Positions 1 through 9,128 of a DNA stretch of 64,000 nucleotides are shown one piece after another. Under the pieces are notes generated by a model. That model did no database searches and had not been told where the DNA came from. It saw nothing but the letters and a program-made list of their open reading frames with translations. The position numbers were made by a program, and so were the translations under genes. Position 1 is the first letter of the stretch. Each line of letters begins with the position of its first letter. Source of the DNA: Ectothiorhodosinus mongolicus (GTDB lineage: Bacteria > Pseudomonadota > Gammaproteobacteria > Ectothiorhodospirales > Ectothiorhodospiraceae); the NCBI RefSeq assembly GCF_022406875.1, contig NZ_CP023018.1, positions 779,575 through 843,574 on the forward strand. Direction: 5' to 3'.

Positions 1-309
1 ATTCTCACGGCCGCCAAGGCTGGAGATGATGCGCGAGAATTCACCGGCGGGATACTCATGCGTACCATTAAACATCATGTGTTCCAGCGCATGGGAAACC
101 CCGGTGATGCCGCCATGTTCATGGCTGGAGCCAACGCGATACCAGAGCATGGCAGAGATCACCGGCGCGCGGTGGTCTGGCTGGACCAGCACTTTAAGGC
201 CGTTATCTAGAGTGAACTCATGCACCCCTGCACTGCGGGGATCAGCAGAAACGGTGCCTGCCAAAAGCAGCACCATCAGCCAACCCCAAAAACCTGTCTT
301 ACCTCTCAT
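1..309 (-). CDS. M16 (insulinase/pitrilysin-like) zinc peptidase, N-terminal part
   Basis: This is the first 103 residues of a secreted M16-family metallopeptidase; the rest lies beyond position 1. The protein opens with a hydrophobic signal peptide (about residues 5-21, ending TVSA). The M16 core follows, with 'DNGLKVLVQPD', then the inverted zinc motif HALEH (HxxEH, His-His ligands and catalytic Glu) near residue 76 and the typical 'MMFNGT' after it. Such peptidases degrade peptides in the periplasm, often as a tandem pair. The gene diverges from ftsY, a common arrangement in gammaproteobacteria, with both promoters expected in the 62-base gap. The family call is secure; the substrate cannot be inferred. 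Confidence 0.9.
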   Translation of the reverse strand, partial: MRGKTGFWGWLMVLLLAGTVSADPRSAGVHEFTLDNGLKVLVQPDHRAPVISAMLWYRVGSSHEHGGITGVSHALEHMMFNGTHEYPAGEFSRIISSLGGREN

Positions 310-371
310 TTCGATGCACCTTGCCTAGTGGTAGGATGTGGGTCTTCGCTCAGCATAGACCTGAAATACCC

Positions 372-1508
372 ATGTTCGGTTTCCGAAAAAAGCAAAAATC
401 GACTTCCGAGACGACAGCTGCGCCGCCCGAATCGGCGCCAGAACAGCAGGAATCCCCTGCGGCTGCGCCACCTGGACCCACGCCAGAACAGCAGGAATCG
501 CCTTTAGCCGCGCCACCTGAAACCCTGGCAGAGCAGCCAGAAACGCTCTCGTCTGTTGAGGATAACCAGCCTCGAGAGACGAAGAAAGGCTTATTTGCGC
601 GCCTGCGTCAGGGTCTTTCCAAGACCTCATCCCAGCTTACCGACGGTATGGCTGGACTGGTGTTGGGCAAAAAAGCCATTGATGACGAGCTATTAGAAGA
701 GCTTGAGACGCGCCTGTTAATGGCAGATGTGGGCATTGAGGCCACGGAAACCATTTTGCGAAAGCTCACTCAGCAAGTCGCGCGCAAATCCTTGGATGAT
801 GCCGATGCCTTGGTGCAGGCTTTAAAGGCCAGCATGACCGAGGTGCTGCTGCCGGTGGAGAAGCCTTTAAATATTGATCGCCGCCACAAACCCATGGTGA
901 TCCTAGTCCTGGGTATTAACGGCTCAGGCAAAACCACCACCATTGGCAAACTCACGCATCGCCTCAAAGCCCAGGGCCTTTCGGTGATGTTGGCAGCGGG
1001 TGATACCTTTAGGGCAGCAGCGGTAGAACAGCTGCAAACTTGGGGTGCGCGCAATGGTGTCAGCGTGATTGCTCAGGGCCAGGGCGCTGACTCCGCCTCC
1101 GTCATCTTTGATGGGCTGCAAGCGGCTAAGGCCAGGGGCATGGATGTCTTGATTGCCGATACCGCGGGGCGGCTGCACACCCAAGACAATCTCATGGAGG
1201 AGCTGAAGAAAGTGAAGCGAGTCTTGCAGCGTCTGGATCCTGATGCCCCCCATGAAACGCTATTGGTGGTTGATGCCGGCACCGGACAAAACGCCTTGAA
1301 TCAGGCTCGGGAGTTTCATGCGGCCATGGGCCTCACCGGCATGGCGGTCACCAAGCTGGATGGAACCGCTAAGGGCGGTATTTTGTTTGCTATTGCTGAT
1401 CAAGTCGGTGTGCCGGTGCGCTTTATCGGTATTGGCGAGCGCATCGAGGATTTGCGGGAATTTCATGCAGAAGATTTCGTGCAGGCCCTTTTGGACACGC
1501 CACATTGA
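372..1508 (+). CDS. ftsY: Signal recognition particle receptor FtsY
   Basis: FtsY is the membrane-associated SRP receptor GTPase that docks ribosome-SRP complexes at SecYEG. I take the ATG at 372 (MFGFRKKQ), giving 378 residues; an upstream in-frame TTG at 321 is less likely because it would add an atypical leader. Residues 1-65 form a short acidic, Pro/Ala/Gln-rich A domain with an imperfect tandem repeat around 'PEQQESP'. The NG domain follows, with P-loop GINGSGKTTT (about residues 182-191), 'DTAGR' and the G4 element TKLDGTAKGG. It is first in the ftsY-ftsE-ftsX operon; its TGA overlaps the ftsE start codon by four bases. Confidence 0.97.
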   Translation: MFGFRKKQKSTSETTAAPPESAPEQQESPAAAPPGPTPEQQESPLAAPPETLAEQPETLSSVEDNQPRETKKGLFARLRQGLSKTSSQLTDGMAGLVLGKKAIDDELLEELETRLLMADVGIEATETILRKLTQQVARKSLDDADALVQALKASMTEVLLPVEKPLNIDRRHKPMVILVLGINGSGKTTTIGKLTHRLKAQGLSVMLAAGDTFRAAAVEQLQTWGARNGVSVIAQGQGADSASVIFDGLQAAKARGMDVLIADTAGRLHTQDNLMEELKKVKRVLQRLDPDAPHETLLVVDAGTGQNALNQAREFHAAMGLTGMAVTKLDGTAKGGILFAIADQVGVPVRFIGIGERIEDLREFHAEDFVQALLDTPH

Positions 1509-2173
1509 TCCAGTTGCGCAATATCACCAAGCGCTATGAGTCGGGCCAAGAGGCTTTATCGCGCATTAATTTAAAAGTCGATGCCGGGGCGATGGCGTTT
1601 CTCACCGGCCACTCGGGCGCGGGGAAAAGTACTCTATTAAAACTCATCGCCTTGATTGAGCGCCCCACCCGCGGGCAGCTAATGGTCAATGGCGCCGAAC
1701 TGACGCAAATGAAGCCGCGGCAAGTGCCTTATTTTCGGCGTCAAATCGGCATTATTTTTCAGGATCATCATCTGCTGCGCGATCGTACGGTGTTCGATAA
1801 CGTCGCTCTGCCGCTGCTGATTCAGGGCTATTCGCGCCAAGAAATTGGCCGACGCGTGCGCGCGGCATTGGACCGCGTAGGCTTGCTGCATAAAGAGCAA
1901 GCTGCGCCAATCACGCTGTCCACCGGGGAGCAGCAGCGCGTCGGTATCGCCCGCGCTGTGGTGCACAAACCCGCCATCTTGCTGGCCGATGAACCGACCG
2001 GCAATCTCGACCCTGAGTTGTCGCGGGATATCATGTCGTTATTCCTGCAATTCAACGAACTGGGCACCACGGTCTTAGTCGCCAGTCATGACTTGGATTT
2101 GATTCAGACCTTGGGCAAACCAGTGCTGCAATTGGCCAATGGCAGCTTGCAGCAAAGCGTGGTGGCTGACTGA
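1505..2173 (+). CDS. ftsE: Cell division ATP-binding protein FtsE
   Basis: FtsE is the cytoplasmic ATPase of the FtsEX complex, which couples the Z-ring to activation of septal murein hydrolases through periplasmic partners such as EnvC. The 222-residue protein is a complete ABC ATPase: Walker A GHSGAGKST (residues 35-43), signature LSTGEQQRV and Walker B 'ILLADEPTGNLD' followed by the SHD switch histidine. Translation starts at a TTG overlapping the ftsY stop (TTGA), which implies coupled translation. The signature reads LSTGEQQ rather than the usual LSGGEQQ, a mild substitution often seen in this family. Confidence 0.97.
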   Translation: MIQLRNITKRYESGQEALSRINLKVDAGAMAFLTGHSGAGKSTLLKLIALIERPTRGQLMVNGAELTQMKPRQVPYFRRQIGIIFQDHHLLRDRTVFDNVALPLLIQGYSRQEIGRRVRAALDRVGLLHKEQAAPITLSTGEQQRVGIARAVVHKPAILLADEPTGNLDPELSRDIMSLFLQFNELGTTVLVASHDLDLIQTLGKPVLQLANGSLQQSVVAD

Positions 2174-3111
2174 TGGCTAAGCCCGCGCTATATTCTCGCC
2201 TGCAGGCCTGGGGACTGCGCCATGTCGAGGCGCTGCAATTCAGCCTGCACAAACTCATCTCTGCGCCATTGGCCAGCGCCCTGACGCTGTTGGTGATTGG
2301 CATTGCTCTGACCCTGCCCGGCAGCCTGTATCTGCTATTAAGTAACGTGCAAACCCTCACGCCGCATTGGCAGGACAGCAGTCAGGTATCGGTATTCCTG
2401 CGCACCGATGCAGCCGCAGAGGAGTTGCCGCGCTTGGTGGCTGAACTGGGGCGTGATCCCCGGGTGGCGCAAATCCAAAGTATGACGCCGGAGCAAGCAT
2501 TGGCGGAGTTTCGTCGGCACTCTGGCTTCGGTGAGGCATTGGATGTACTCGGCGATAACCCTTTACCGGCCACCATCCTGGTCACGCCGACAGCCGATCA
2601 TCGCTCGCCCGAGGCCTTATCTGAATTGATCACCGATTGGCAGCGCCTCGACATCGTGGCCAGCGTCGAGGTTGACCTGTTATGGCTACAACGGCTGTCG
2701 GCGATTGCGCGCACACTGGAGCGCGGCACGCTATTGCTGGCTTTGCTGTTAGCGGCGGCGGTGCTACTGGTGATTGGTAACACCATTCGCTTAGACATCC
2801 AAAACCGTCGGGAAGAGATTGAGGTGGCGAAACTGGTGGGTGCCACCGATGGCTTTATTCGCCGCCCCTTCTTGTATGGCGGTTTGTGGCTGGGGCTGGG
2901 CGGTGCCCTGCTGGCGATCACCTTAAGCTTTATTCTGTTAATCGTGCTCAATGGCCCGATTCGCGAATTGGCCGGCCTTTATGGCAGTCCCTTTGGACTC
3001 TCCGGGCTGAGTCTTATTGAGATGCTCGGCTTGCTGTTTTTGGGCAGCGCATTGGGTCTTATTGGCGCTTGGCTGACTGTTGGACGCCATTTCAAGAACA
3101 TTGAGCCCTAG
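2173..3111 (+). CDS. ftsX: Cell division protein FtsX
   Basis: FtsX is the integral membrane partner of FtsE. The 312-residue sequence shows the expected plan: a cytoplasmic N-terminus, TM1 at about residues 30-56, a large periplasmic domain (about 57-175) that normally binds murein hydrolase activators, then three C-terminal membrane segments. The conserved 'NRREEIEVAKLVGAT' motif lies after TM2. Its ATG overlaps the ftsE stop by one base, so the pair is translationally coupled. The gap of 90 bases to rpoH holds a separate promoter and operator. Confidence 0.96.
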   Translation: MAKPALYSRLQAWGLRHVEALQFSLHKLISAPLASALTLLVIGIALTLPGSLYLLLSNVQTLTPHWQDSSQVSVFLRTDAAAEELPRLVAELGRDPRVAQIQSMTPEQALAEFRRHSGFGEALDVLGDNPLPATILVTPTADHRSPEALSELITDWQRLDIVASVEVDLLWLQRLSAIARTLERGTLLLALLLAAAVLLVIGNTIRLDIQNRREEIEVAKLVGATDGFIRRPFLYGGLWLGLGGALLAITLSFILLIVLNGPIRELAGLYGSPFGLSGLSLIEMLGLLFLGSALGLIGAWLTVGRHFKNIEP

Positions 3112-3135
3112 GACACTTGAGAACTTCCGGGGGTA

Positions 3136-3162
3136 TTAGCACTCTAAAGGTGACAGTGCTAA
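3136..3162. promoter_or_regulatory. CIRCE-type (HrcA) operator in the rpoH promoter region
   Basis: The left arm TTAGCACTC (3136-3144) and right arm CAGTGCTAA (3154-3162) are separated by exactly nine bases. This matches the CIRCE consensus TTAGCACTC-N9-GAGTGCTAA at 17 of 18 arm positions. A -10-like TAATAT (3160-3165) overlaps the right arm with a weak TTAGCA (3136-3141) 18 bases upstream, so a bound repressor would cover the promoter. The site is 40 bases before the rpoH start codon. HrcA is not encoded in this window. The element is seen; repression of rpoH by HrcA is inference. Confidence 0.85.
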
Positions 3163-3201
3163 TATCAGCCAAAACTCAGTTTTACCGGAGGACAAAACAC
3201 G

Positions 3202-4059
3202 ATGAATCAAGCGCTTGTGACCGCTCAAAGTCATTTGCTGGTGCCGGTTGGCAACCTGGATAGTTACATCCATGCCGTCAGCCAAATGCCTGTATTGGAT
3301 GCCGAGGATGAGAAGACTCTGGCACGACGCCTGCGCGACGATCAGGATTTGGAAGCAGCCCGCGCTTTGGTGGTGCATAACCTGCGCTTTGTCATTCATA
3401 TCGCCCGTGGCTACAACGGCTATGGTTTGAACCTGGCCGACCTGATTCAGGAAGGCAACATTGGCCTGATGAAGGCAGTGAAGCGCTTTGACCCGGAAAT
3501 GAATGTGCGCTTAATCTCGTTTGCGGTGCATTGGATTCGCGCTGAGATTCATGAGTTCGTGCTGCGCAACTGGCGCATTGTCAAAGTCGCCACCACCAAA
3601 GCCCAGCGCAAGCTGTTTTTTAATCTGCGCAGCGCCAAGAAACGCTTGGGCTGGTTTAGTGCCGACGAGGTGGCCAAAGTCGCCGAAGATCTAGGCGTGA
3701 GTACCAGTGATGTTTTAGAGATGGAATCTCGCTTGGCCGGACAAGACATGAGCTTTGATCCCATGCAGGCGGATGAAGACAGCGCCTATCTGAGCCCGGC
3801 TGAGTCGTTGATGGATACCGCTGAGGACCCCTCAGAACTGCTGGAACGCCATGACTGGGAAAGCCACTACCAAACCCGTCTGGCAGCTGCCATGGGGGAT
3901 TTGGATGAGCGCAGCCGGGAGATTTTGGCGCGGCGTTGGCTGGCGGATGAAAAAGCCACTCTGCATGAGCTGGCTGCGGAATATCAGGTCTCGGCGGAGC
4001 GCATTCGCCAGCTCGAGGCCAATGCGATGAAGAAATTGCGCGGCGTACTGGCGGCCTAA
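3202..4059 (+). CDS. rpoH: Heat-shock sigma factor RpoH (sigma-32)
   Basis: RpoH directs RNA polymerase to heat-shock promoters. The 285-residue protein has region 2 ('[20 protein letters not shown]'), the diagnostic RpoH box [13 protein letters not shown] just after 'VKVATTKA', and a C-terminal region 4.2 helix-turn-helix ('[15 protein letters not shown]'). A strong Shine-Dalgarno GGAGGA at 3187-3192 supports the ATG at 3202. The location downstream of ftsYEX is conserved in gammaproteobacteria. The CIRCE element upstream suggests a second layer of heat control, by HrcA. Control by mRNA structure and by DnaK/FtsH, as in the family, is possible but cannot be read from the sequence. Confidence 0.97.
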   Translation: MNQALVTAQSHLLVPVGNLDSYIHAVSQMPVLDAEDEKTLARRLRDDQDLEAARALVVHNLRFVIHIARGYNGYGLNLADLIQEGNIGLMKAVKRFDPEMNVRLISFAVHWIRAEIHEFVLRNWRIVKVATTKAQRKLFFNLRSAKKRLGWFSADEVAKVAEDLGVSTSDVLEMESRLAGQDMSFDPMQADEDSAYLSPAESLMDTAEDPSELLERHDWESHYQTRLAAAMGDLDERSREILARRWLADEKATLHELAAEYQVSAERIRQLEANAMKKLRGVLAA

Positions 4060-4067
4060 GGCCGCCA
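4049..4067. terminator. Perfect 8-bp GC hairpin with the rpoH stop codon as its loop
   Basis: TGGCGGCC (4049-4056) pairs perfectly with GGCCGCCA (4060-4067), and the three-base loop is the TAA stop codon of rpoH. It lies between convergent genes (rpoH and the small cco-linked ORF ending at 4076). There is no T-run on either side, so intrinsic termination would be weak; it may instead act as a 3'-end stabiliser. The hairpin is certain as sequence, its role is not. Confidence 0.45.
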
Positions 4068-4075
4068 CACCCTTA

Positions 4076-4204
4076 TCAGCCGAAGATCACGACCGACAAA
4101 AAGCTCAACCAAGAGAAGATAATCAGCAATACCACCAGGGTCATGGCGGCATTGTTGAAACTCCATAGCGACTCTTTGGGTTCTTGTTTGTTGGGGTTAC
4201 TCAT
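4076..4204 (-). CDS. 42-residue single-span membrane protein at the end of the cco operon
   Basis: The start ATG at 4204 overlaps the ccoS stop codon as ATGA, the same coupling seen through much of this operon, and the frame stays open for 42 codons to TGA at 4076-4078. The N-terminus is polar (MSNPNKQEPKESLWS) and is followed by one long hydrophobic stretch (about residues 20-41, 'MTLVVLLIIFSWLSFLSVVIF') ending almost at the C-terminus. That is the build of a small single-span subunit or assembly factor. I do not recognise a family. The context suggests a role in cbb3 oxidase assembly or stability, perhaps analogous to the small CcoM subunit of Pseudomonas stutzeri, but I see no sequence argument for homology. 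Confidence 0.7.
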   Translation of the reverse strand: MSNPNKQEPKESLWSFNNAAMTLVVLLIIFSWLSFLSVVIFG

Positions 4205-4395
4205 GATGACTTCTCCTGCTGCGCAGCGGGCTTTTGCCGCCGCGGAATTCTCGGATCATCGTCGTCCATGATGATGCGGTAAGGCGGTCCATCCATATCT
4301 TCATATTGTTCTTGGCGCACGGCCCAAAGAAAACCGGCCAGCAACAGGCCCATAAACACCACGCCCAGCAGCATCAGGACATACAGAATTTCCAT
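4201..4395 (-). CDS. ccoS: cbb3 oxidase maturation protein CcoS
   Basis: CcoS is a small membrane protein needed for cofactor insertion into cbb3-type cytochrome oxidase. The 64-residue sequence has one N-terminal transmembrane helix (residues 3-26) followed by the typical 'GFLWAVRQEQYEDMDGP' stretch and an acidic, polar tail. It overlaps the ccoI stop by one base and the downstream small ORF by four, so it is part of one transcript. Confidence 0.93.
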   Translation of the reverse strand: MEILYVLMLLGVVFMGLLLAGFLWAVRQEQYEDMDGPPYRIIMDDDDPRIPRRQKPAAQQEKSS

Positions 4396-6863
4396 CAGTG
4401 CACCTCCTCAATCACCGGTGCGGTTGCCGAATTTCGGGGCTCATCCCCGTCATCTTTCAGCCGCAAAGCATTGGCCACGACCAGTAGCGAACTCATGGAC
4501 ATACCCAAAGCCGCCAGCCAGGGTGTAATCACGCCCAGCGCAGCAATTGGTACTGCTAGACCATTATAACCAATAGCCCAACGTATATTCTGCCGAATGA
4601 TATGCATGGTGTCTTGAGCCCGCGCAATTCCATGCGTGAATTCTGTGAGTTGATTGCGATACAAAATCATATCGGCGCTTGCCTGGGCCAACTGCGTGCC
4701 ACTGGCCATGGCAATCGAGACATCCGCTGCGGCCAGCACCGGTGCATCATTAATGCCATCACCGAGCATCGCCACTTGCGCCCCCTGAGCCTGCAGCGCT
4801 TGCAGGGCCGCCAGCTTATCTGATGGACTCATGCCCCCCTGCCATTGGCTCACGCCGACCTGCTGGGCGACGGCGCCCACAGCCGCTGACGCATCTCCGG
4901 AGAAGACATGCACCTTAAGGCCGCGCTCCTGCAACGCCTGCACGGTGGCTAAAGAGTCGCTGCGCAGCTGATCCTCCAAGACAAACAAGGCCAGCAATTC
5001 CTGCTTAGAACCTAAGGCAACCAGACTGGCAGCCGGATAGTCAGCGCGCACCTTAGCTATGGGTTGCTCACAGCCGCCACAGTGCTCGCCCACAAAACTC
5101 GGGCTGCCGATGCGCAGCGACACACCATCGATATCACCCTGCACGCCGCGGCCGGGTTCCGCCTTTAAGCCATCAGCGGGCTTTGGCTGACTTTGATGGA
5201 ACACCTTAGCCATGGGGTGCTCCGAAGCCACCTCCAGCGCCGCCGCCCAATCCAATACCTGCTGCTGGGTTTGGCCGGCAAAGGGAATCACTCGCACCAA
5301 ACTGAGTTGGCCGCGGGTGAGCGTGCCGGTTTTATCAAAGACCACATCGGTGACTTGCGCCAAAGCCTCTAGGGCATCGCCATTGGTCGTCAACAGGCCA
5401 CGCTTTGCCATGGCGCCGGTTGAGGCGGTGATCGCGGTGGGCGTCGCCAGCGCCAAGGCACAGGGGCAACTCACCACCAACATGGCGATCACCACCCAAA
5501 AGGCGCGCGCCGGATCAATGAAAAACCACCATATACCGCCGGCCAAAGCGGCCAGCAACAATACCGCTAAGACGAACCAGCCCGTGCCGCGCTCGGCCAA
5601 GCGAGCGATGCGCGGGCGCTGGTTCTGAGCACGCTCCAATAGCCGCTGTATCGAAGACAACACGGTGTCTTGGCCAATGCGGGTGACCTGCATCATCAGC
5701 GGGCTTTCGATGTTGACTGTACCCCCCGTGAGCGCATCACCGACGCCGCGCCGTCTGGGTAGGCTCTCACCGCTTAACAAAGACTCATCGACACTGGATT
5801 GTCCGGACTCCACTTTGCCATCGGCAGGAACAACCTCGCCGGGCTTGACCCGCAGGCGATCACCGATGGCCAGCTCACTGACCGCCACCTGCTCATCGCC
5901 TTGGGGTGTGATGCGTGTGGCAATGGTGGGCAAGAGGCGCGCCAGTGATTCAGTGGCTTGTCCTGCACGCTGGCGAGCGCCCATCTCCAAATAACGCCCG
6001 GTGAGCAAAAAGAACACGAACATACAGACGGATTCGAAATAGACATGTTCGCTATAGCCCATGACGGTGGCCCAGCTGCTGGCGATAAAGGTCGAGCCAA
6101 TGGCCAGCGCCACCGGCACATCCATACCCAGCTGCCGCTTTTTCAGGTCGCGCCAAGCACTGGTAAAAAATCCCAGACCGGAATAAAACACCACCGGCAG
6201 CGTCACCAACATCGCCACCCAGCGAAATACTTGCATCAAATGCTCCTGCCCAGGGGCATCGTGACCCAGCCACAGGGCCACGGCTAACATCATCACTTGC
6301 ATAGTCCCCAAACCGGCCACCACCAAGCGTCGCAAGGCGGTGTTGCGCTCGCGCTTGTAAGCAGCCTCTTGGCGTCCCGGATCAAAGGGGTGGGCGTGAT
6401 AACCAATATCGGTGATAGCAGCGAGGACTTGGCTGAGATGGATTTGGCTGTCATCCCAGCGCAGCCGCGCCCTATGGGTGGAGTAATTGACATTAAATTC
6501 CTGCACACCGGGCAATGCTTTGACGTGGCGCTCATTGAGCCAGACACAGGCGGCGCAGGTAATACCCTCAAGCATTAATGAGGCTTCACGCAGAGTGTCA
6601 GACGCTACATGCACAAAACTGCGCTGCACCTGGGGCGCATCATAGAGCTGCAGCTGTTTTAGAGCCTCTAGCGGATCCGCTGGACGCGTGGGCAGCTCGG
6701 TCCGGTGGCGATAATAGTCCTCTAAACCAGCCTCGGAGATCGCCTTGGCCACGGCTTGGCAGCCCGGACAGCAAAAATGTCGAGTCTCACCGAGGATCTC
6801 ATGGATGTAAGACTGTTTCGCCGGTAACGGCAGGCCGCAATGGAAACAGCCTGACTGACTCAT
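4395..6863 (-). CDS. ccoI: Copper-transporting P1B-type ATPase CcoI (FixI)
   Basis: CcoI exports copper from the cytoplasm for insertion into the CuB site of cbb3 oxidase. The 822-residue protein has an N-terminal cysteine-rich metal-binding segment (C6/C9 and C31, C32, C35), an HMA domain with ITCAAC (101-106), and eight membrane helices. The CPC ion motif lies at 466-468, the phosphorylation motif DKTGT at 510-514 and 'GDGINDAP' in the hinge. The N-terminal cysteine cluster plus HMA is the hallmark of the FixI/CcoI branch. It sits between ccoH (4-base overlap) and ccoS (1-base overlap). Confidence 0.96.
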   Translation of the reverse strand: MSQSGCFHCGLPLPAKQSYIHEILGETRHFCCPGCQAVAKAISEAGLEDYYRHRTELPTRPADPLEALKQLQLYDAPQVQRSFVHVASDTLREASLMLEGITCAACVWLNERHVKALPGVQEFNVNYSTHRARLRWDDSQIHLSQVLAAITDIGYHAHPFDPGRQEAAYKRERNTALRRLVVAGLGTMQVMMLAVALWLGHDAPGQEHLMQVFRWVAMLVTLPVVFYSGLGFFTSAWRDLKKRQLGMDVPVALAIGSTFIASSWATVMGYSEHVYFESVCMFVFFLLTGRYLEMGARQRAGQATESLARLLPTIATRITPQGDEQVAVSELAIGDRLRVKPGEVVPADGKVESGQSSVDESLLSGESLPRRRGVGDALTGGTVNIESPLMMQVTRIGQDTVLSSIQRLLERAQNQRPRIARLAERGTGWFVLAVLLLAALAGGIWWFFIDPARAFWVVIAMLVVSCPCALALATPTAITASTGAMAKRGLLTTNGDALEALAQVTDVVFDKTGTLTRGQLSLVRVIPFAGQTQQQVLDWAAALEVASEHPMAKVFHQSQPKPADGLKAEPGRGVQGDIDGVSLRIGSPSFVGEHCGGCEQPIAKVRADYPAASLVALGSKQELLALFVLEDQLRSDSLATVQALQERGLKVHVFSGDASAAVGAVAQQVGVSQWQGGMSPSDKLAALQALQAQGAQVAMLGDGINDAPVLAAADVSIAMASGTQLAQASADMILYRNQLTEFTHGIARAQDTMHIIRQNIRWAIGYNGLAVPIAALGVITPWLAALGMSMSSLLVVANALRLKDDGDEPRNSATAPVIEEVH

Positions 6864-7687
6864 CCCTGACGCACGGCGGTATAGGAGCGCATCTCATGAA
6901 GTTCACTGCCGCGCACGACCTGCAATAATAAATCCCAGCGACCAGGCATAGTCAGGGTCAGCTCCACTTGATAAACACCGGGGCCGACCTCGCGCATTTG
7001 AAATTCCTGATCACGCCGCTCATCCGAAGGCCGCATAAACTCGCCCGAGACATAGGCACCGCGCACCGGGTCACCGTAGCGATCGACTACTTCTACCTGG
7101 AACACAGCCGGCTCATCGCGGCGCGGTACTTCTATCCAACCCTGGCGCACCTGCCAGCCGCGCTCAGCTTGGATTTGCGCTTGTTCTAGATACGTCACCG
7201 CTAGGGCCTGATTACGCGTAGAGATATGTGCGGCAAACCCCGGGAAGAACGAGGTGACTTCTTGGCCGCCGCTACGTGGCTCCGGCAGAATCCGCCCGAC
7301 CAGGTTACTGGGCATGCCCTGATGCGCTACCGTCAGCAAGATTCCGTTCACCGTCGCAATAACCATGAAAAATCCAATGATGGTGGCGGGTGCCCAATGA
7401 AAGCGAATGCGAAAACCAGGTTTTTCACCGCGGGCCTTTTGTGATTCCAGCTGCGACATGATCATGCCAAGGCCATAGGGGGTAATAAAATACAACGCAA
7501 AATGAATCGCAAAAACGTCCGCGCCCTGCCAAAAAACGATGGAGATGGGGATGTAGACCAACATCACGGCAACCAAAACGGTCACCGACACTTGATAGGC
7601 GCGCAGCTGAGTGAAGCGATAGAGAACAAAAAACAGCAGGGCCGCCGCAGCCACCCCCGAACTCAGACTCAAGACCAAAGAATCCAT
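6860..7687 (-). CDS. ccoH: CcoH/FixH-family cbb3 assembly protein with N-terminal membrane extension
   Basis: The C-terminal part (about residues 105-275) is a FixH domain: one membrane span (about 100-123), then a periplasmic beta-rich domain ending in '[21 protein letters not shown]', the typical FixH/YtkA-like finish. CcoH is required for assembly and stability of cbb3 oxidase. What differs is length: 275 residues against roughly 150-180 in classical CcoH. The additional N-terminal ~95 residues hold about three hydrophobic segments (near 7-26, 33-53 and 58-76). Position between ccoG and ccoI fits ccoH exactly. The role of the extension is unknown. Confidence 0.85.
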   Translation of the reverse strand: MDSLVLSLSSGVAAAALLFFVLYRFTQLRAYQVSVTVLVAVMLVYIPISIVFWQGADVFAIHFALYFITPYGLGMIMSQLESQKARGEKPGFRIRFHWAPATIIGFFMVIATVNGILLTVAHQGMPSNLVGRILPEPRSGGQEVTSFFPGFAAHISTRNQALAVTYLEQAQIQAERGWQVRQGWIEVPRRDEPAVFQVEVVDRYGDPVRGAYVSGEFMRPSDERRDQEFQMREVGPGVYQVELTLTMPGRWDLLLQVVRGSELHEMRSYTAVRQG

Positions 7688-7710
7688 GACCGTTTTTTCC
7701 TCGAACTGAT

Positions 7711-9102
7711 TCAGTGACTAAATTGCGATGTAATGACCACCGGCTCCATGCCGCTTGGTGCAACGGGCACGATCTCAAAACTCAGTGGCCGCTGTTGTCC
7801 CACACCTGGCTGAGCAGGATAGCGCACCCGCGCTAGGAGTGTGGTGCTTTGCTGGGGGAGTAATTCAATGGTCTCAATGCGGCCAGTATCCAAAACCGCG
7901 CCCGGCAAGCCTGAAATGCGCAGCTCCAAGGTCACGGCTTGCTGAGCCTTATTATTGAGTTTGATTTGATAGCTATTTTGCACCGAGCCATCGCTGAGGG
8001 TCACAAATAACGGTTGACGCACCTGACTCACAGAGGCATCCAGCGGCGCCTGAGTGGCGATCGACCAGATCAGTACGCCGATAATCAGCAACAGCGGAAT
8101 GCCATAACCAAAGGTCTTGGGCTTTAACACCCGTGCCGGCTTGCCCGCCAGCGCATTTTCTGAGGTATAGCGAATCAGGCCGCGATCCCAGCCGAGTCGA
8201 TCCATGACATTGTCACAGGCATCAATGCATAGCGCGCAGTGGATGCACTGATATTGCAGGCCATCACGAATGTCGATGCCCACGGGGCACACCTGCACAC
8301 ACATACCACAGTCAATACAATCGCCAATGCCGTCAGCCAACCGAGCCTCATGATCACGCGGACCTTTGCCCATGAGGCGGCGGCCGGCAGCGGCTTCGCC
8401 GCGCTTTTGATCATAGGAGACAATCAGGGTGTCGCGATCGAACATCACGCTTTGGAAGCGCGAATAGGGGCACATATAAATACAGACCTGTTCGCGCAGA
8501 ATGCCGGCAAATACATAGGTAGTCAGTGTCAAAAAGCCGGCAGTGAAATAAGCCGCATAGGCGGCTTGCCCGGTGAAAAAACTCACCGTCAGCGTGGGCG
8601 CATCGCCCCAATAGACGATGAAGGTGAAGCCTGTCGCAAACGCAGCCACTAGGTACAGGAGGTGGGTGATCGTGCGCAGTGTCAGGCGTTTGAATGCCGG
8701 GCCATCACGATCTAAACGCATGCGCGCGGCGCGATCGCCTTGCATCCGGCGTTCGATCCACATGAACAAATCCGTCCACAGGGTTTGAAAACAAAAATAG
8801 CCGCAGAACACCCGGCCCGCCATCCCCGTCACCATGAACAACAACAATGCGGCGATGATTAATAGCCCGGCCAGCCAGAAGATATCTTGGGGATGGACCA
8901 GCAGATTAAACAGGTAAAAGCTGCGACCCGGAATGTCGAATAAGACCGCCTGATCGGGCCCATGGGGGCGCTCCCAGCGCAGCCATGGCAATAGAAAATA
9001 GACGGAGTAGGCCAAGCCCAGCACCGTCCATTTCAGATTGCGAAAGCGTCCTTTGACGGCGCGGGGGTAGATGGGAATCCGCGCTTCATAAACCTCATTC
9101 AT
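7711..9102 (-). CDS. ccoG: cbb3 oxidase accessory protein CcoG (RdxA/FixG)
   Basis: CcoG is a membrane-bound iron-sulfur cupric reductase that supports copper delivery to cbb3 oxidase. The 463-residue protein has a membrane domain with cysteine pairs (C100, C104 and 'CIYMCPYSRFQ' at 207-211) and then two adjacent 4Fe-4S motifs (CIDCGMCVQVCP at 262-273 and CIHCALCIDACD at 286-297). A further TM lies near residue 335, and the C-terminal periplasmic domain is Ig-like. Order and spacing with ccoP and ccoH are canonical. No anomaly seen. Confidence 0.96.
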   Translation of the reverse strand: MNEVYEARIPIYPRAVKGRFRNLKWTVLGLAYSVYFLLPWLRWERPHGPDQAVLFDIPGRSFYLFNLLVHPQDIFWLAGLLIIAALLLFMVTGMAGRVFCGYFCFQTLWTDLFMWIERRMQGDRAARMRLDRDGPAFKRLTLRTITHLLYLVAAFATGFTFIVYWGDAPTLTVSFFTGQAAYAAYFTAGFLTLTTYVFAGILREQVCIYMCPYSRFQSVMFDRDTLIVSYDQKRGEAAAGRRLMGKGPRDHEARLADGIGDCIDCGMCVQVCPVGIDIRDGLQYQCIHCALCIDACDNVMDRLGWDRGLIRYTSENALAGKPARVLKPKTFGYGIPLLLIIGVLIWSIATQAPLDASVSQVRQPLFVTLSDGSVQNSYQIKLNNKAQQAVTLELRISGLPGAVLDTGRIETIELLPQQSTTLLARVRYPAQPGVGQQRPLSFEIVPVAPSGMEPVVITSQFSH

Positions 9103-9128
9103 CTCAGCCTGCCTGGGGTGGCGGGCGG

